From NCBI GenBank assembly GCA_038049695.1, contig CP142456.1, forward strand, positions 42,698,001 to 42,762,000: 64,000 nt of DNA. Direction: 5' to 3'. The stretch comes from Cinnamomum chago. Taxonomy: Eukaryota; Streptophyta; Magnoliopsida; Laurales; Lauraceae. The notes beneath the pieces are model-generated. The model saw only the letters and a list, made by a program, of their open reading frames with translations, searched no databases and was not told the origin of the DNA. A program made the position numbers and the translations under genes. Below, one piece after another: positions 24,215 through 35,420 of the stretch (its first letter is position 1; each line of letters opens with the position of its first letter).

Positions 24215-24760
24215 AGATAGAAAAGGGAAAAAGGAGAGGAGGGTTCTCCTTTTATAGAAAATGGAGTTGGGTCCCATCACTAGAATTCTTTGTGGGCTGA
24301 AATCATTTTTTTCGGGGCTTCGAACAAATTTGACGAAAAAGAGAAAAGTGATCGCTGAAATATCTAGTGTCCAAAAAGTATATGTTTCACGGGTTTTTGG
24401 AATATCAAATTTTGAGTACAGATTTGGTGTAAAATGACTGTTTTGCCCTCAATGCTAGGAAAGTCGGGTTTCGGGATTCTGGACGGGGACGGGATCAACA
24501 TAAAAGTTGTAGGGATTAACGAGATAAGTAAAACGGGATTAAAACAATAAACATAGAAATCTCAGATAAACCTTCAAGTAAACGCAAGGTCATAAAAGGA
24601 ACCCCCAAATGGCCCCATTAGTCACAAAGGCACTCAAAATTCCCCAAAGCAATATTAAAAGCTATTCTAGTCCCAACTTAACCAAAATACACTAAACACG
24701 CTTGGAACTAAATACGACTTAATTAACACTAATCGATGTCACTCGAGACGGGGTCTTACA
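24215..24760 (-). mobile_element. Solo LTR-B copy 2, 5'-terminal part
   Basis: The element resumes after copy 3 and ends with gggtcttaca at 24760, the inverted TGTAAGACCC terminus. It is followed by TSD AACAT (24761-24765), matching 16839-16843. Confidence 0.88.
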
Positions 24761-24765
24761 AACAT

Positions 24766-25427
24766 ATATTCACATGAAACACATTTCAAAATAGAGGACT
24801 AGACCAGAATACCCTTAAATATCGTCATCCAGCGCGTGGTTTTATCTAGTTACAGGCTATTGATCGCACGAAAAATGTTGTTTGATTGTTACGAACGGGT
24901 TTGAACCCCACGAGATTAGTTATTAAGTCCTAATTTTTCTTAAACATGTTTTAGAGTAAATTGAAATCACAGAAATTTCTAAAGCGCGTCTTTGAACCGT
25001 GAGTTGTGTGTAATGCGGTTTACCTCCAACATTTTCACAGAGACGAATAGGAAATCTCCTTCGAACTGCTCGAAGCACGGGTTTCAGTGTTACACAACCC
25101 CGATCCCCTGCAACACATTCCTTACCCTAGAATAACGCGAAATCCATTTGAAAGAAAAACGTATCTTAGAACATCCTAAATTACATATTTCAGCCAGCAA
25201 TCGTAGAAATTGCAATTCAAAGTAAAATACTAAACAATAATTCACCGACATGATGCATTTTCACCCAAATATACGATGTTGATCGCACCGTATACATTTT
25301 CCTAGAGCTGAATAGAACGTGATTTTATTTTAAAATTGCCCTCGAACTGCCCGAAGCACACGTTTCGATCCTAACAATCCAAAATCCCACTTAAAAGAGT
25401 TTCAAACCCTAAAATTGCCTAAACCAA
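24766..25427 (+). repeat. Satellite array segment 3a
   Basis: It continues the F monomer broken at 16843. A type B anchor lies at 24983, then part of the short C unit. It is interrupted at 25428 by the CACTA element with CAA as the duplicated target, and the same C unit resumes at 42669. Confidence 0.85.
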
Positions 25428-25443
25428 CACTACAAGAAACTTG
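25428..25443 (+). repeat. CACTA left terminal inverted repeat
   Basis: CACTACAAGAAACTTG; the first twelve bases match the inverted right end at 42654-42665 exactly. Confidence 0.9.
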
Positions 25444-25449
25444 ACATTT

Positions 25450-26120
25450 AGCTGCGAAAATTTTCGCGGCTAAAGGTCTTAAAATTGCGGCTAAAAGTTT
25501 TAGCGACAATATTTTGATCGCCGCTGAGTCGTTGCTATAAGTGCTGTCACTAATTGTTTTAGCCGCGATTTTAAAACATCGCGGCTAAAAGTTGGACTTT
25601 TACCCACAACTCCAAAGTTGTAGCTAAAAGTCTAATAATTAGCCGCAAGATTTATCGCCGCTTATTTAAAAAATTATTGTCACTAAAAGTATAAAATCGC
25701 CGCTAAAAATTTATTACAAACATATGAAAGTAGGGTTTTAGGGGCAATCTTAAGTCGCGGCTAAAAGTTTAATTTTAGCGGCAACTATAAGTCGCCACTA
25801 AAAGTAGTGTGTATAGTAATTTTAGTGACAACTTGTTATCGCGGCTAAAAGTTTAATTTTAGCAGCAACTATAAGTCGCCACTAAAAGTAGTATGTATAG
25901 TAATTTTAGAGGCAACTTATTATCGTGGCTAAATGTTTAAATTTTAGCCGCACTAACCATCGCCACTACAAATACTAGGTATAGTACCTTCAGTGGTAGT
26001 TTCAGCGGCGACTTGCAATCGCAGCTAAACGTTTTACTTTCAGCTACAATAAGTCATCACTAAAAGTATTAAGTATAATAGTTCTACCAACGACTTGTTC
26101 CCGCGACTAAAAGGTTAAAA
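25450..26120 (+). repeat. CACTA left subterminal repeats
   Basis: Many copies of gcggctaaaagt, gccgctaaaa and tcgccactaaaagt occur in both orientations. A unit of about 84 bp is tandemly duplicated near 25767-25935. Subterminal repeats of this kind are the usual binding sites for the CACTA TNPA-type protein. Confidence 0.8.
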
Positions 26121-26361
26121 TTAATTAAAAGGAAGAATAAATTAATTTATTGATTCCTTTTCAAATTTTCATGAACATGCATGCTTATATAATATAAGAA
26201 AATGAAAACTTCATCACCATCAAGTATTAGAAAATAATCTCAAATTTAAAAACATTAAGTTCTAAGGTACTTGAGTAGCAAGAGTAAAATTTACATCAGC
26301 ATAGAAAAAATATAAATAAAATAAAAAAATCATTATCATCCGGCTTTTGAGTAGTTATGCA

Positions 26362-27041
26362 TCATATTGGAATTTGGCCTGACTCCTTGAATTGTTGGAG
26401 GAGGATGTTTAGCTGGGACTGTAATGCAGTTTGTACCTGAGCATGGACCTGTGTCTGTTGCAATTCTGCTTGGGAATGGAGCGCTGCCTGCACCCGAGCT
26501 TGCACTTGTGTCTGCTGCGAGGCTAGCTGAGACTCTAAGGACTCCATTCGCGAAGCCATCTCACTATTCTCCTTTTCCAACAACTCCAAGCGCCTTGTAT
26601 CCCCCTCAGCACGCCTCCTAAACTCCTCATTCTCTCTCTCTAGCTGCGCATGGATTCGCTGCCCAACTGTAGAGGTCTTGGGCTTTGGTCCGGCCCCACG
26701 ACCATGTATATATCCTAATCGCTCTGGTCCAAGCACTGACTCAAATCTCTGATCCTCAGTCATGGGAGGAGTGCCATCCTCTGGTGGTTGAGACTCTAAT
26801 CTCTTAAGCTCCTCCTACATTCAAAAACCAATTGTTATTATTTATCAATTTAGTATTATATATAATATAAGAAGATTGATAAGAAAATAGAAAAGGGAAC
26901 AATAACTTACATAGACTTTTTCCGAAGTTGAATCCACCCAAACTTTTTTCTTCATGCTATACCGGGTAGTGAACCACAAGCTAGTCCGAGAAGGCTCGTC
27001 CCCCATCTCAAGATTACGCTGTCATTAAACAAGTTACCACA

Positions 27042-27073
<32 letters not shown>

Positions 27074-27195
27074 TTCCCAAAAACATTATGAGAGAAGTTT
27101 ACACTATCATAGCTGATTCGAGCAAAAGCCTTTGTCCCAGCAACATGGCCGATCTTCTGCTTTTCCCGGTTCTCCTTATTTCTATTACTCTTTTT
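26362..27195 (-). CDS. Transposase_24-like (En/Spm, Ptta) protein, three 3' exons
   Basis: Three exons on the - strand join in frame: 27195-27103, 27018-26911 and 26814-26362. Each intron begins GT (GTAAAC, GTAAGT) and ends AG, and all junctions are phase 0, giving 217 codons and a stop. The first exon has the Asn/Arg/Lys-rich KKSNRNKENREKQK and HVAGTKAFARI, the second GDEPSRTSLWFTTRYSMKKK, the third EELKRLESQPPEDG and VLGPERLGYIHGRGAGPKPK followed by a coiled coil of QTQVQARVQAAL-type repeats. This is the normal order of the plant transposase PF03004 family (TNPA-like accessory protein of CACTA elements). Upstream exons were not found: a 140-bp tandem repeat lies immediately upstream, so the gene may be 5'-truncated. 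No stop or frameshift is visible in what remains. Confidence 0.8.
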
Positions 27196-27268
27196 CTGCA
27201 TTCGTGTTCCATAAATTATAAGCAATACATGTATGAAAGATAGATTAAAAGGGCAGAAAATATAACTT

Positions 27269-27640
27269 AATTGACACTACACTGCACAGCCACTACACTC
27301 CACAGCCACTACACTGCAGCTTAGAACTTGATGACTTACTACCACTCCACAGCCACACCACAGCCACTCAGCACACTTCACAACCAGCACACTGCACTGC
27401 ACACCCACTACACTGCAGCTTAACATGACACTGCACTGCACAGCCACTACACTGCAGCTTAGAACTTGATGACTTACTACCACTCCACAGCCACACCACA
27501 GCCACTCAGCACACTTCACAACCAACACACTGCACTGCACAACCACTACACTGCAGCTTAACAGCACACTGCATTGTACAGCCACTACACTGAAGCTTAA
27601 CAAGAACAATGCAGCTTAACAGGCCACTACACTGCAGCTA
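27269..27640 (+). repeat. Tandem repeat of about 140 bp, built on cactacactgcagctt
   Basis: A unit containing cactacactgcagcttagaa and ccacaccacagccactcagc occurs at about 27306 and again at 27446. Both it and the flanks are made of shorter cactgcactgcacagccacta repeats. The long Cys/Val-rich - strand frame here is a repeat artefact. Confidence 0.75.
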
Positions 27641-29430
27641 AACCCATCTGGAAAAAAAATAGCTGGAACCAGAAAAGGAAGAACAGGAAATCAAAAAATG
27701 AAAGAAGATGAAAAAAGCTCTGCTCCATGAGGCACTACTGTAGCAACTGAGACCAGCTGCTGCATTACATTCGCTCGCTGGACAGGGAAGGTCCCCTAGC
27801 TGAACAGAGCAGTAGAAATGAGAGGGCACCAATACCATAGCAGGACTGACAGAAGCAGCCAAGGCAGCTGAGTTGTTCCCAGGGAAGAGAATAACAACTG
27901 CTGGACTGAGCTGAACCGAAGAGGATGTCGAGAGAGGAGAGTAGCCTGGAGGATTACATGGGAACAGAGCTCAAGGCAGTAACAATTGGAAAAAAAAGGC
28001 AGAGCAAAAGGAGCCTAAATGTTCAGGAATTAACCTATCAGTCACACTCAATTCCGATGGAACATAGGAACCCATGTCTCACTGCCACCCTTAAGCCTGA
28101 TTTTGATTCACTAACCTGTTTAACAAGAATGCAGAGATTGGTGGGATCATTCATGATGGATTAAGCAACTTGGTCGTCACCTTGGAAGGAAGTGTTTCAG
28201 TGTGCAAACCTACGACAAAGAATTCTGACAAATCTGTAACTGGTGCAAAGATATCGGAAAAACGAACATCAACATGGAAGGGGGAGGGGGACAGTCTCAT
28301 CCATACTGAAAATTTCAGACTGTGAGAGTTTACCTTGGAAGCTGACAGGAACATGGAAGCAATTACTCTGGGTGCTTCCTTTTTCATAGCATGAACACTT
28401 CATCTATGTTGCAGATTGGCTAACAAGATAGTAAATTTACCCACCAAGGTCAATCCTAGAGACTTCATGATCTTCAAAATAGAGTTAAACTAATTTACCA
28501 GGAACCTTTACCTGAACCAGATGAGAATTGCCCTTACATATGAGCATTTTACATTTCTACAGGAATTGCATCAAGGAGCAACTATTCTCCATGGCAACTC
28601 AGTCCTATGAGTTGTGACTTTCACACAAATCCCAAATGAGAATGGCTGGTCCGCATTTATTTTGTATATTTTTATAACTATAGGATTGTTATAAGCTTGT
28701 ATCAGTTGTAGTTTGTATATCTGTGTTACTTGTTTTTTTTTTTAGTGATTCTTCCAATTTCCAAGAATTAGAGACTTGCAACATAGATCCAATATTTAAT
28801 GCAACTGAATAGAATGGGTTTAACATAATCCCTATTAAGCAATTCTAAGTGGAGACAACTTCTTTATCGCTTTCAGCTGATTGATATATGTTATGAAACC
28901 ATTCAAACGTTTGAAATCCTCCAGGAATTCAATGTATATTTGTGGCATGACCTGTAGGTATATATTAATGCCTGTGATTTAATGTTGGATAGAACACGTG
29001 CTTATGCTACCTGATCAGAATGATTTTATCTCAAACTAGGCAGTTGCCAATCAATTATATTAAGATAGACACTAATAGTTACTAGTCTAAATGAAAGGAG
29101 AGAAAGAACAGGGAAGATTGTGAGCAATGTAGGTTTTTTATCTAAAGGTTAGGCAATGTAGGTTGCTTTAGACATTTGTACATTGGGATTTTTGATGTTC
29201 TGATAAAGACATTGTGGACTAGAAATTCTCATTCACAAATTTCTAGAATCTTACTGGGTTATTTAAGGGGAACTTGATTTTATTAGTAAAAGAAGAGGAA
29301 CATTGTTGGCAACGTAGTTTTTTAGGCTAAAGGTTGGGAATGTAGGTTGTTTTACGCTTTCTTTGTACTAGAAGTGTTGATGTTCTGATAGGTATTGTGC
29401 CATATGGGAGAGTTGTAGACACACAATGAC
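27641..29430. other. CACTA interior without recognisable genes
   Basis: Short open frames exist at 27925-28164 (+) and 28151-28387 (-), the latter beginning MKKEAPRVIASMFL with FAPVTDLSEFFVVGLHT inside. I recognise neither. They could be pieces of captured host genes or chance frames. A gtaggttgytttag segment of about 70 bp is repeated near 29157 and 29340. Confidence 0.35.
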
Positions 29431-29438
29431 ACAGGGCA

Positions 29439-29459
29439 TCTCTCTCTCTCTCTCTCTCA
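29439..29459 (+). repeat. (TC)n microsatellite
   Basis: About ten TC dinucleotides in a row. Confidence 0.9.
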
Positions 29460-29469
29460 CTTCATTTCC

Positions 29470-29625
29470 GATGTGAGTCTCTTATGGTGGTTGAAGTACT
29501 ACTATCCTAATAGGCACCAACCATTGTTCTTTCATATTCTCAAATGCAAACCCTGATGTGAGTCTCTTATGGTGGTTGAAGTACTACTATGCTAATAGGC
29601 ACCAACCAAGCTTCTTTCATAGTCA
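29470..29625 (+). repeat. 85-bp direct repeat
   Basis: gatgtgagtctcttatggtg and the following 60 bp (ggttgaagtactacta, caccaacca) occur at 29470 and 29555 with few changes. Confidence 0.8.
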
Positions 29626-29699
29626 TGTGATGATGTCGTATCTTGCTGTCAACACGCATTTACGTCCATGCAGGAACTTGTTCAGCTTTATTTTCCTCC

Positions 29700-30525
29700 C
29701 TATTTGACTATGCACCTTCTGTCTTCTGCATAGAATATATGGGTCTTTCCATTTACCCTTAACCAACTAAGGGCTGGTTCTTTCTTTATTCCTTGATCTA
29801 TCATCAACTTCCTAATCTCATTTGCATCCTCCCATCTTCCAGCAACAGCATAAATATTGGAAAGTGCAACATAGGTTCCAGGATCTTTTGGATTCAAAAG
29901 CAAAAGCTGTCTGGCTGAATACTCACCCATCTCGGTATTCCCATGAATGCCACTGGCAGCAAGCAGTGAGGACCATATATGACAATTTGGTTCAAAAGGC
30001 ATGTCATTTATTATATTTCTTGCTTCATCCAGCTGCCCTACACCTCCAACTAGATCAATCAAACATGCATAGTGGTCTATCGTAGGTTCTCTGATCAATT
30101 GAAAGTATCTATAGCCCTCTTCTACCAGGCCTCCATGGCTGCAAGCAGAGAGAACAGCTATGAAAGTGATATGGTTGGGCTCCATGTTAGGCATATCCAA
30201 TAATTCATGAAAATTTTCTATTGCTATATCAACATATCCATGTTGACCCAACACAGTGATCATGGTATTCCAAGAGGCCAAGTCTCGCTCTCTTTGGCAT
30301 GTTATCAAAGATACTCCTTGCTTCTTTTATGTATCCGCACTTGACATTCATGTCCACCAATCCACTGGCTACAAAAGGATCAGATTCAACATCACAACTT
30401 GACTTAATGATCTGAGCATGTATCTGCTTCCCTTCTCCTGTAGCAGCAAGCTTCGCACATGAATGTAGGAGACTTGAAAAAGTGTAATGGTTAGGCTCTA
30501 CTTGTTGCTCAGACATCATTAGAGA
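29700..30525 (-). pseudogene. PPR gene fragment (PLS-type with E/E+ motif) carried by the CACTA element
   Basis: Two overlapping frames on the - strand. The first (30525-30300) has VEPNHYTFSSLLHSCAKL, GEGKQIHAQIIKS and GYIKEARSIFDNMPKR. The second (30308-29700) has LASWNTMITVLGQHGY, EPNHITFIAVLSACSHGG, DHYACLIDLVG, NCHIWSSLLAASGIHGN and GTYVALSNIYA, then the E/E+ part VNGKTHIFYAEDR before a stop. These are standard pentatricopeptide repeat signatures of plant organellar RNA-binding proteins. A frameshift at about 30300 joins MPKR to ERDLASW, one repeat appears shortened, and the N-terminal repeats are missing. In a host gene this would act in mitochondria or plastids. Here it is a captured, non-functional piece. 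Confidence 0.88.
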
Positions 30526-30808
30526 GTAGTCCCAACAACAGTGTTTGACCCTCGCCGAATGTTTAGTGTGCAGAATGGGCAAACTGGGGTGAGGTGTTGG
30601 CGTCTTGTAGCGCAAGGTGAAATGGTGGACAATGACATGGTACCAAGACAATATCTTGTGCATGATTGGCCTGCAAGGTAATTGAAATATGGGCAGGGAA
30701 CAGTGATCTAGACTGCACCCTTGTCTAAGCAAAGTAATGGTTTCTCTCCATACTCCTCACTCTCTATTTCCTCCCTTCACCTATTATGAAACACACCCAC
30801 TCTTCCAA

Positions 30809-31343
30809 ATGGGGTGGCTCCAATCCCTCCTCTTGGCATTGAAGAAACTGTGGATTCGCCTGCATTCAGCCCACAAGAAGAGTACTCTCTTTTTCTTTCT
30901 CTCTTCTTCCATTTAGTTTCATCACTACCAACACTAGTATCAAAATTGTTCTAATCACAGTAACATTTCCATTCATTATTACTCTTCCCTTCTTTCCTTT
31001 TTTTATGGTTTTGCTCAAAGAAACCCATCTCCCTAGTAAGATCTTTTATCATATATGCATCATCTCTAACTATTTTCTTTGTTTTCATAACATCTCTCAA
31101 AACTTTGCATTTCCTTATCCATCCACATTATATATTGTAATTGAATTATTCTTCTTTAGTGTAACTCATTTTCGTTTCATTATCCTATTAGTGAAATGCA
31201 TCAATACCATCCATTTTCATTCTCTTCTATTGCAGTTTCTAAGGGGCTTTGTTTTCTCATTTTCAGGTAGAGGGATTTACATTCTCTATGATGATGTGAA
31301 GTCCTGCCCTTGTGAAGATGTTCATGTTCTATGGTCGATATGA
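30809..31343 (+). CDS. Two-exon mini-gene of a small conserved plant protein, captured
   Basis: Exon 1 (30809-30881) encodes MGWLQSLLLALKKLW...HSAHKK. Intron 30882-31266 begins GT and ends TTTTCAG. Exon 2 (31267-31343) encodes RGIYILYDDVKSCPCEDVHV then LWSI and TGA. The split codon AGT is restored in phase, giving 49 residues. From memory, plants have small uncharacterised proteins with the same MGWL...PLKKLW...RGIYILYEDVKSCP...VLWSI layout that continue a little further, so the TGA may be a premature end. It lies on the opposite strand to the neighbouring PPR fragment. Correct splice sites and frame suggest genomic capture of a host gene. Expression is unknown. Confidence 0.6.
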
Positions 31344-32570
31344 TGTTGAAATTCTCATATTTATATCTTCTGTGTGGAGAAATCACTAAAATTCAGCTCC
31401 TAAAAAAATTGAGGACTTGGTTGCTTTCAAGTGCAGCCCATACCCATTTCATCAACATATCATAGACAGCATGTTGACACTGATCTAGCCATTCATCATT
31501 CGATTAAGCCACAAACAAAAAGCTACTTGGGATCCTATTATGGAGAGAAATGGAAAGTCTCTTTCTTTTGGCTGTAAGGTTACTTTGTATTAAAGAAAGA
31601 AAGGGAATAGGGCAAAAGCCCCCAAAAAACAAGAAGAAAACAAACAGGGGAAACATATATACAAAAAATACCAACCCAAAATGGCAGACCAACCAAAAGA
31701 GGGACAGAATACAAAGGAGACAAAAAAAAAAAAAAAAAAAAAGGAAAAACCAATAAACAAGACCCAACACCCACATAGGATGTATGTTATGTGTATGTTA
31801 CAGAATAGGATGTATGTTACAGAGTATGTTACAGAATACTAAAATAGGATGCATGTTACAGAGTATGTTACAGAATATAATGTATGTTACAGAGTATGTT
31901 AGACAATACTAAAAAGTTCTTTTTTAATTGCATCATTGAAAACGTTCTGCATGCACTATTATTCATATATAACAAAAAAAAATTCAATAAAAACAAAAAA
32001 CAAAACAAAACAAATACTAACCAGATGGGAACGCATGAACATCAAAAGCAACAATGTTCTATCATTCAAAAAGGATTAAAAAATAAAAAGAAAGAAAATG
32101 GCAACATAGATCTTAAATGAAGGAGAAACAAAAAGGTTCAAGAATTAGAGACCTGCAACATAGATCTAATATGTAATGCAACTAAACAGAGTGGGTTTAA
32201 CATAATCCCTATTAAGGAATTCTAAATTGTTCAATAGGAAGGGGCATAATATAATATATCATATTACAATTAACCACACCTAAAACCAATGAAATCAAAA
32301 TTCAATTATCCAATAGCACAAGTTCCATATCAAACCCCATTAAAGAGAAAAACCCAAACAACCGTAAATCCCCAAGTAAGAAAACCTCTAAAAAACCAAC
32401 CCAAAACCCTCAAAAATAGAACAACAAAGATGTTACAATTTTTCAACTAGATCCTCAATTCTTTTGTGTTGATGTTGGAGAGAATCCAAAATCAAAGAGA
32501 AAGGGAGAAATGATTATTGAGATAGTTATGGGTTTACAAAAACAAGAAAAGAGTTATACAGGGAGGGTTA
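31344..32570. other. CACTA interior, A/T-rich, no gene recognised
   Basis: The region contains poly-A stretches (about 31720-31745 and 31970-32000), a short run of gtatgttacagaat repeats at 31785-31905 and no recognisable coding sequence. ttagagacctgcaacatagat at 32145 resembles 28769 (ttagagacttgcaacatagat), so a segment of about 100 bp is duplicated at 28760-28850 and 32140-32225. Confidence 0.45.
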
Positions 32571-32579
32571 CCGAGAGAG

Positions 32580-32900
32580 GGGTCGGATCTGCTGGGGAGG
32601 ATTCCCGGGCACCGGAACTTTAGATCGGAGAGACAGTCGGAGACGAGGCAGAGAGAGATTTCTTCCCTCTGAAGGAGAGAGACAGAGACCGATTTCCTTA
32701 GACCGATTTCCTTTTGCGTTTCGAAAGGAAGAGAGATAGAAGAGAGACGAGAGGGAAGAGAGAAAGGAGGGAAGAGAGGATTTTCTCTCTACTTGGAGTT
32801 GAAAATAGTTGGCGGGACTGAATGGGTTTTGGGCGGTGGCGGGATTTATTTAGAGTAATATTGGTAGATGTTTGATGGCAGGAGACCAAAATCCCATCGG
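32580..32900 (-). promoter_or_regulatory. Gene-5'-region-like segment (CT-rich leader), possible promoter
   Basis: Read on the - strand the segment passes from ctaaataaatcccgcc (TATA-like) into a long CT-rich leader (ttccctcctttctctcttcc) and then GC-rich sequence with a gtaacc donor-like site. This resembles a plant 5' UTR, either of the CACTA gene or of a captured gene. No ORF fixes it. Confidence 0.3.
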
Positions 32901-34009
32901 ATTGAAATACTTAATTTGTTCCTGTGCATCTACTTATAAAATTAGAAGGCATTAAAAATAAATTCCTCCTCTTGACATTGGCCGTTAACCAATTTTAATC
33001 AAACTAAAATTGGGCCTATGAAATTTATCACTTCTAAGCCATGTGAATAAAAAATATATATGATGGTAGGACCAAGTCCTTGGAGAATCCCCCTCTTTTA
33101 TCTAATGGACAGTACCCAAGTCATTTTTTAAATTGAAAGACTTTATAGTGAGCCTACTTAATTATAAAAATATAAGCCATTAAAAATAAATACCTCCTCT
33201 GGGTCCTCAACAAATTTTAATCGAATTTAAATTGGGCCCATCGGATTTGTCACTAATTAAATCACCTGAATTAAAAATATAAAAGGTAAAATTCAAATGC
33301 TTTATAGTAGTCAATCTAATGATAATTCGATCATGTATCAAAAATTTTCTTGACATACACTCCCGTAATAGAACCCACTTATAAAAAAACTAAATCACTC
33401 ATAACAAATGCCTCCCTAATAAGCCCTCAAATAGATTTTATTCGTATAGGAGTTGGGTTCAATGCATATTTATTATTTATAAAAAAAATTTAAAAATATT
33501 AAGAAAAAGTTCAAGTAGTGTTCTTGTAGACGTAGTCAATGTGAGCTACATAATTGATCTGTAAATTAAAAAGATGACTAAAAAAATTGTAACATGACAA
33601 TGAGCATATTAAATCGATAAAGATTAAACAGATACCGGATGGATGATTTCTATGGCCAATAATTTAATTTATAGTTACTAATGGAAATCTACTAGGTATA
33701 CCTAGTTTTGAGGATCCTGGGTTCTCCTCTGACTCAGCCTATCAAGTGACTTACATTGTTAGAGTGAGCGGCCGAGTTCAGGTAGTTGGAATCAATGGTC
33801 AACGAGTGTTGGAGACCCAGTTGAAGGCTAGATGCTTGTTCATTGTGTCGAGGTTCTTTGTCGTGTCGCTCATCAGTATATTTTCTAGCTCAAATCTCAA
33901 CCCAATTTGATTTTAAGACTCATTGATTATGCTAGAAGACTTTGTTGGCATCTTTGATGGTGTGTGATCGGTCGTGCAGTGGGACCCACTCCATTCAAAG
34001 TAAAATTTG
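32901..34009. other. CACTA interior, AT-rich, nothing recognised
   Basis: The only structure noticed is a repeated ttaaaaataaaTacctcct segment (near 32950 and 33180) followed by related text, which suggests an old duplication of about 230 bp. Confidence 0.35.
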
Positions 34010-34952
34010 ACGACGCCCCATAAAAAAGTATCGCTAAAAGAAAGACACAAAGGAAATTAGCTATGAAAAAAAGGTTGTTGCTAAACTCCTAGACTCCTGG
34101 ACCACATTAGGGGTAAAAGATTAAAACTCGCCACTAATTCTCTTTCCCCTCCAAAATGACCTTTAGCTACAACATATAAGTTGCCACTAAATGTGATCAC
34201 TATAATACCTTCACTAAAGTGAGTCTTTTGTGGCAAAAATAACTTTGTGGCTAGAAGTGTCGCCACTAAAAGCTAGCTTTCATATAATATATTTTTAGTG
34301 GCAATAAAAAGTCATCGCAAAAGGTGGCGAAAACACGACAACTAAGCATTTAGCCACGAAAATAAAAAGTTACCACTAAACTCCTAGACCATTAGTGGCA
34401 CAAAAAGAAAACTTGCCACTAAATCTCCTTCCCCTCCAAAATGACCTTTAGCTACAACATATAAGTTGTCATTAAATGTGATCACATAATACTTTTAGTG
34501 TCAACATCCAGCTTTGCCACTAAAGGTGAGTTTTTAGTGGCGAAAATTAAATTATGGCAAAAAGTGTTGCCATTAAAAGTCAACTTTCTTGTGATATATC
34601 TTTAGTGGCAATATAAACTAGCCACAAAAAATAGAACATACAGTGGCAAAAAATATACTGCGGCTAAATGTAAGAATCTAAGAAATTAGTGGCGATCATA
34701 AAAAGTTGTCACTAAAACCATACACCATTAGTGGCGATAAATTAAGACTTGCCACTAAATCTCTTTCCCTCCAAAATCCCATGGCGCCAAAAATTCCCGC
34801 CAAGGAATTAGTGGCGAAATTTAGCTACAACATATAAGTTGCCACTAAATGTGGGCATTATAATGCCTTCAGTGGCAACATCAAATATTTGCCACTAAAT
34901 GTGGGTTTTTAGTGGCGAAAATTAGACCGCGGCAAAAAAAAGTCGCCACTAA
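34010..34952 (+). repeat. CACTA right subterminal repeats
   Basis: Dense copies of gccactaaa, agtggcgaaa and ctacaacatataagttgcc in both orientations. A block containing tttagctacaacatataagt recurs near 34152, 34443 and 34820, so units of about 300-370 bp are repeated. Confidence 0.8.
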
Positions 34953-35214
34953 AAGCCTGAAAGTCCACGAGGATCCTAACCCTAGAGGGGGGGGTGAATA
35001 GGGTGAGCTACAACTATGACTAATTATGACCAATTTTAACTTCTTAGCATAAACTAGTCACATGTGATGATTAACAAACAAAATGCGGAAGCTAATACAA
35101 ATACAATCACCACATAGCATGCACCACAACACCAATGTTTATAGTGGTTCGGCCAACGTGCCTACATCCACTACCGGCTTGTGTCTCCAACACCCCACCG
35201 GATTCCACTAAGTA

Positions 35215-35420
35215 TGCTTTTTACTAGGCTAAGCAATAACCCTTACAATGTGCTTTTCTAGGCTAAGCAATAACCTTACAAGATGCTTTTCAAAGGCTAA
35301 GCAATAACCTTACAAGATGCTTTTCAAAGGCTAAGCAATAACCTTACAAGATGCTTTTCAAAGGCTAAGCAATAACCTTACAAGTTGCTTTTCTTAGGCT
35401 TAGCAATAACCTTTACAAAT
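35215..35420 (-). repeat. Tandem 33-36-bp units inside LTR-A
   Basis: Six units of tgcttttcaaaggctaagca followed by ataaccttacaaga variants; the same array is at about 41116-41321. The LTRs at 1 and 61026 have fewer units (about 590-690 and 62850-62985). Confidence 0.85.

Noticed and set aside
27277-27609. 110-codon Cys/Val-rich open frame on the - strand
   Set aside because: It exactly follows a tandem repeat of cactgcac-type units, so the frame is an artefact of repetition.
31504-31776. 90-codon hydrophobic open frame on the - strand
   Set aside because: It is produced by poly-A and A-rich sequence on the + strand.
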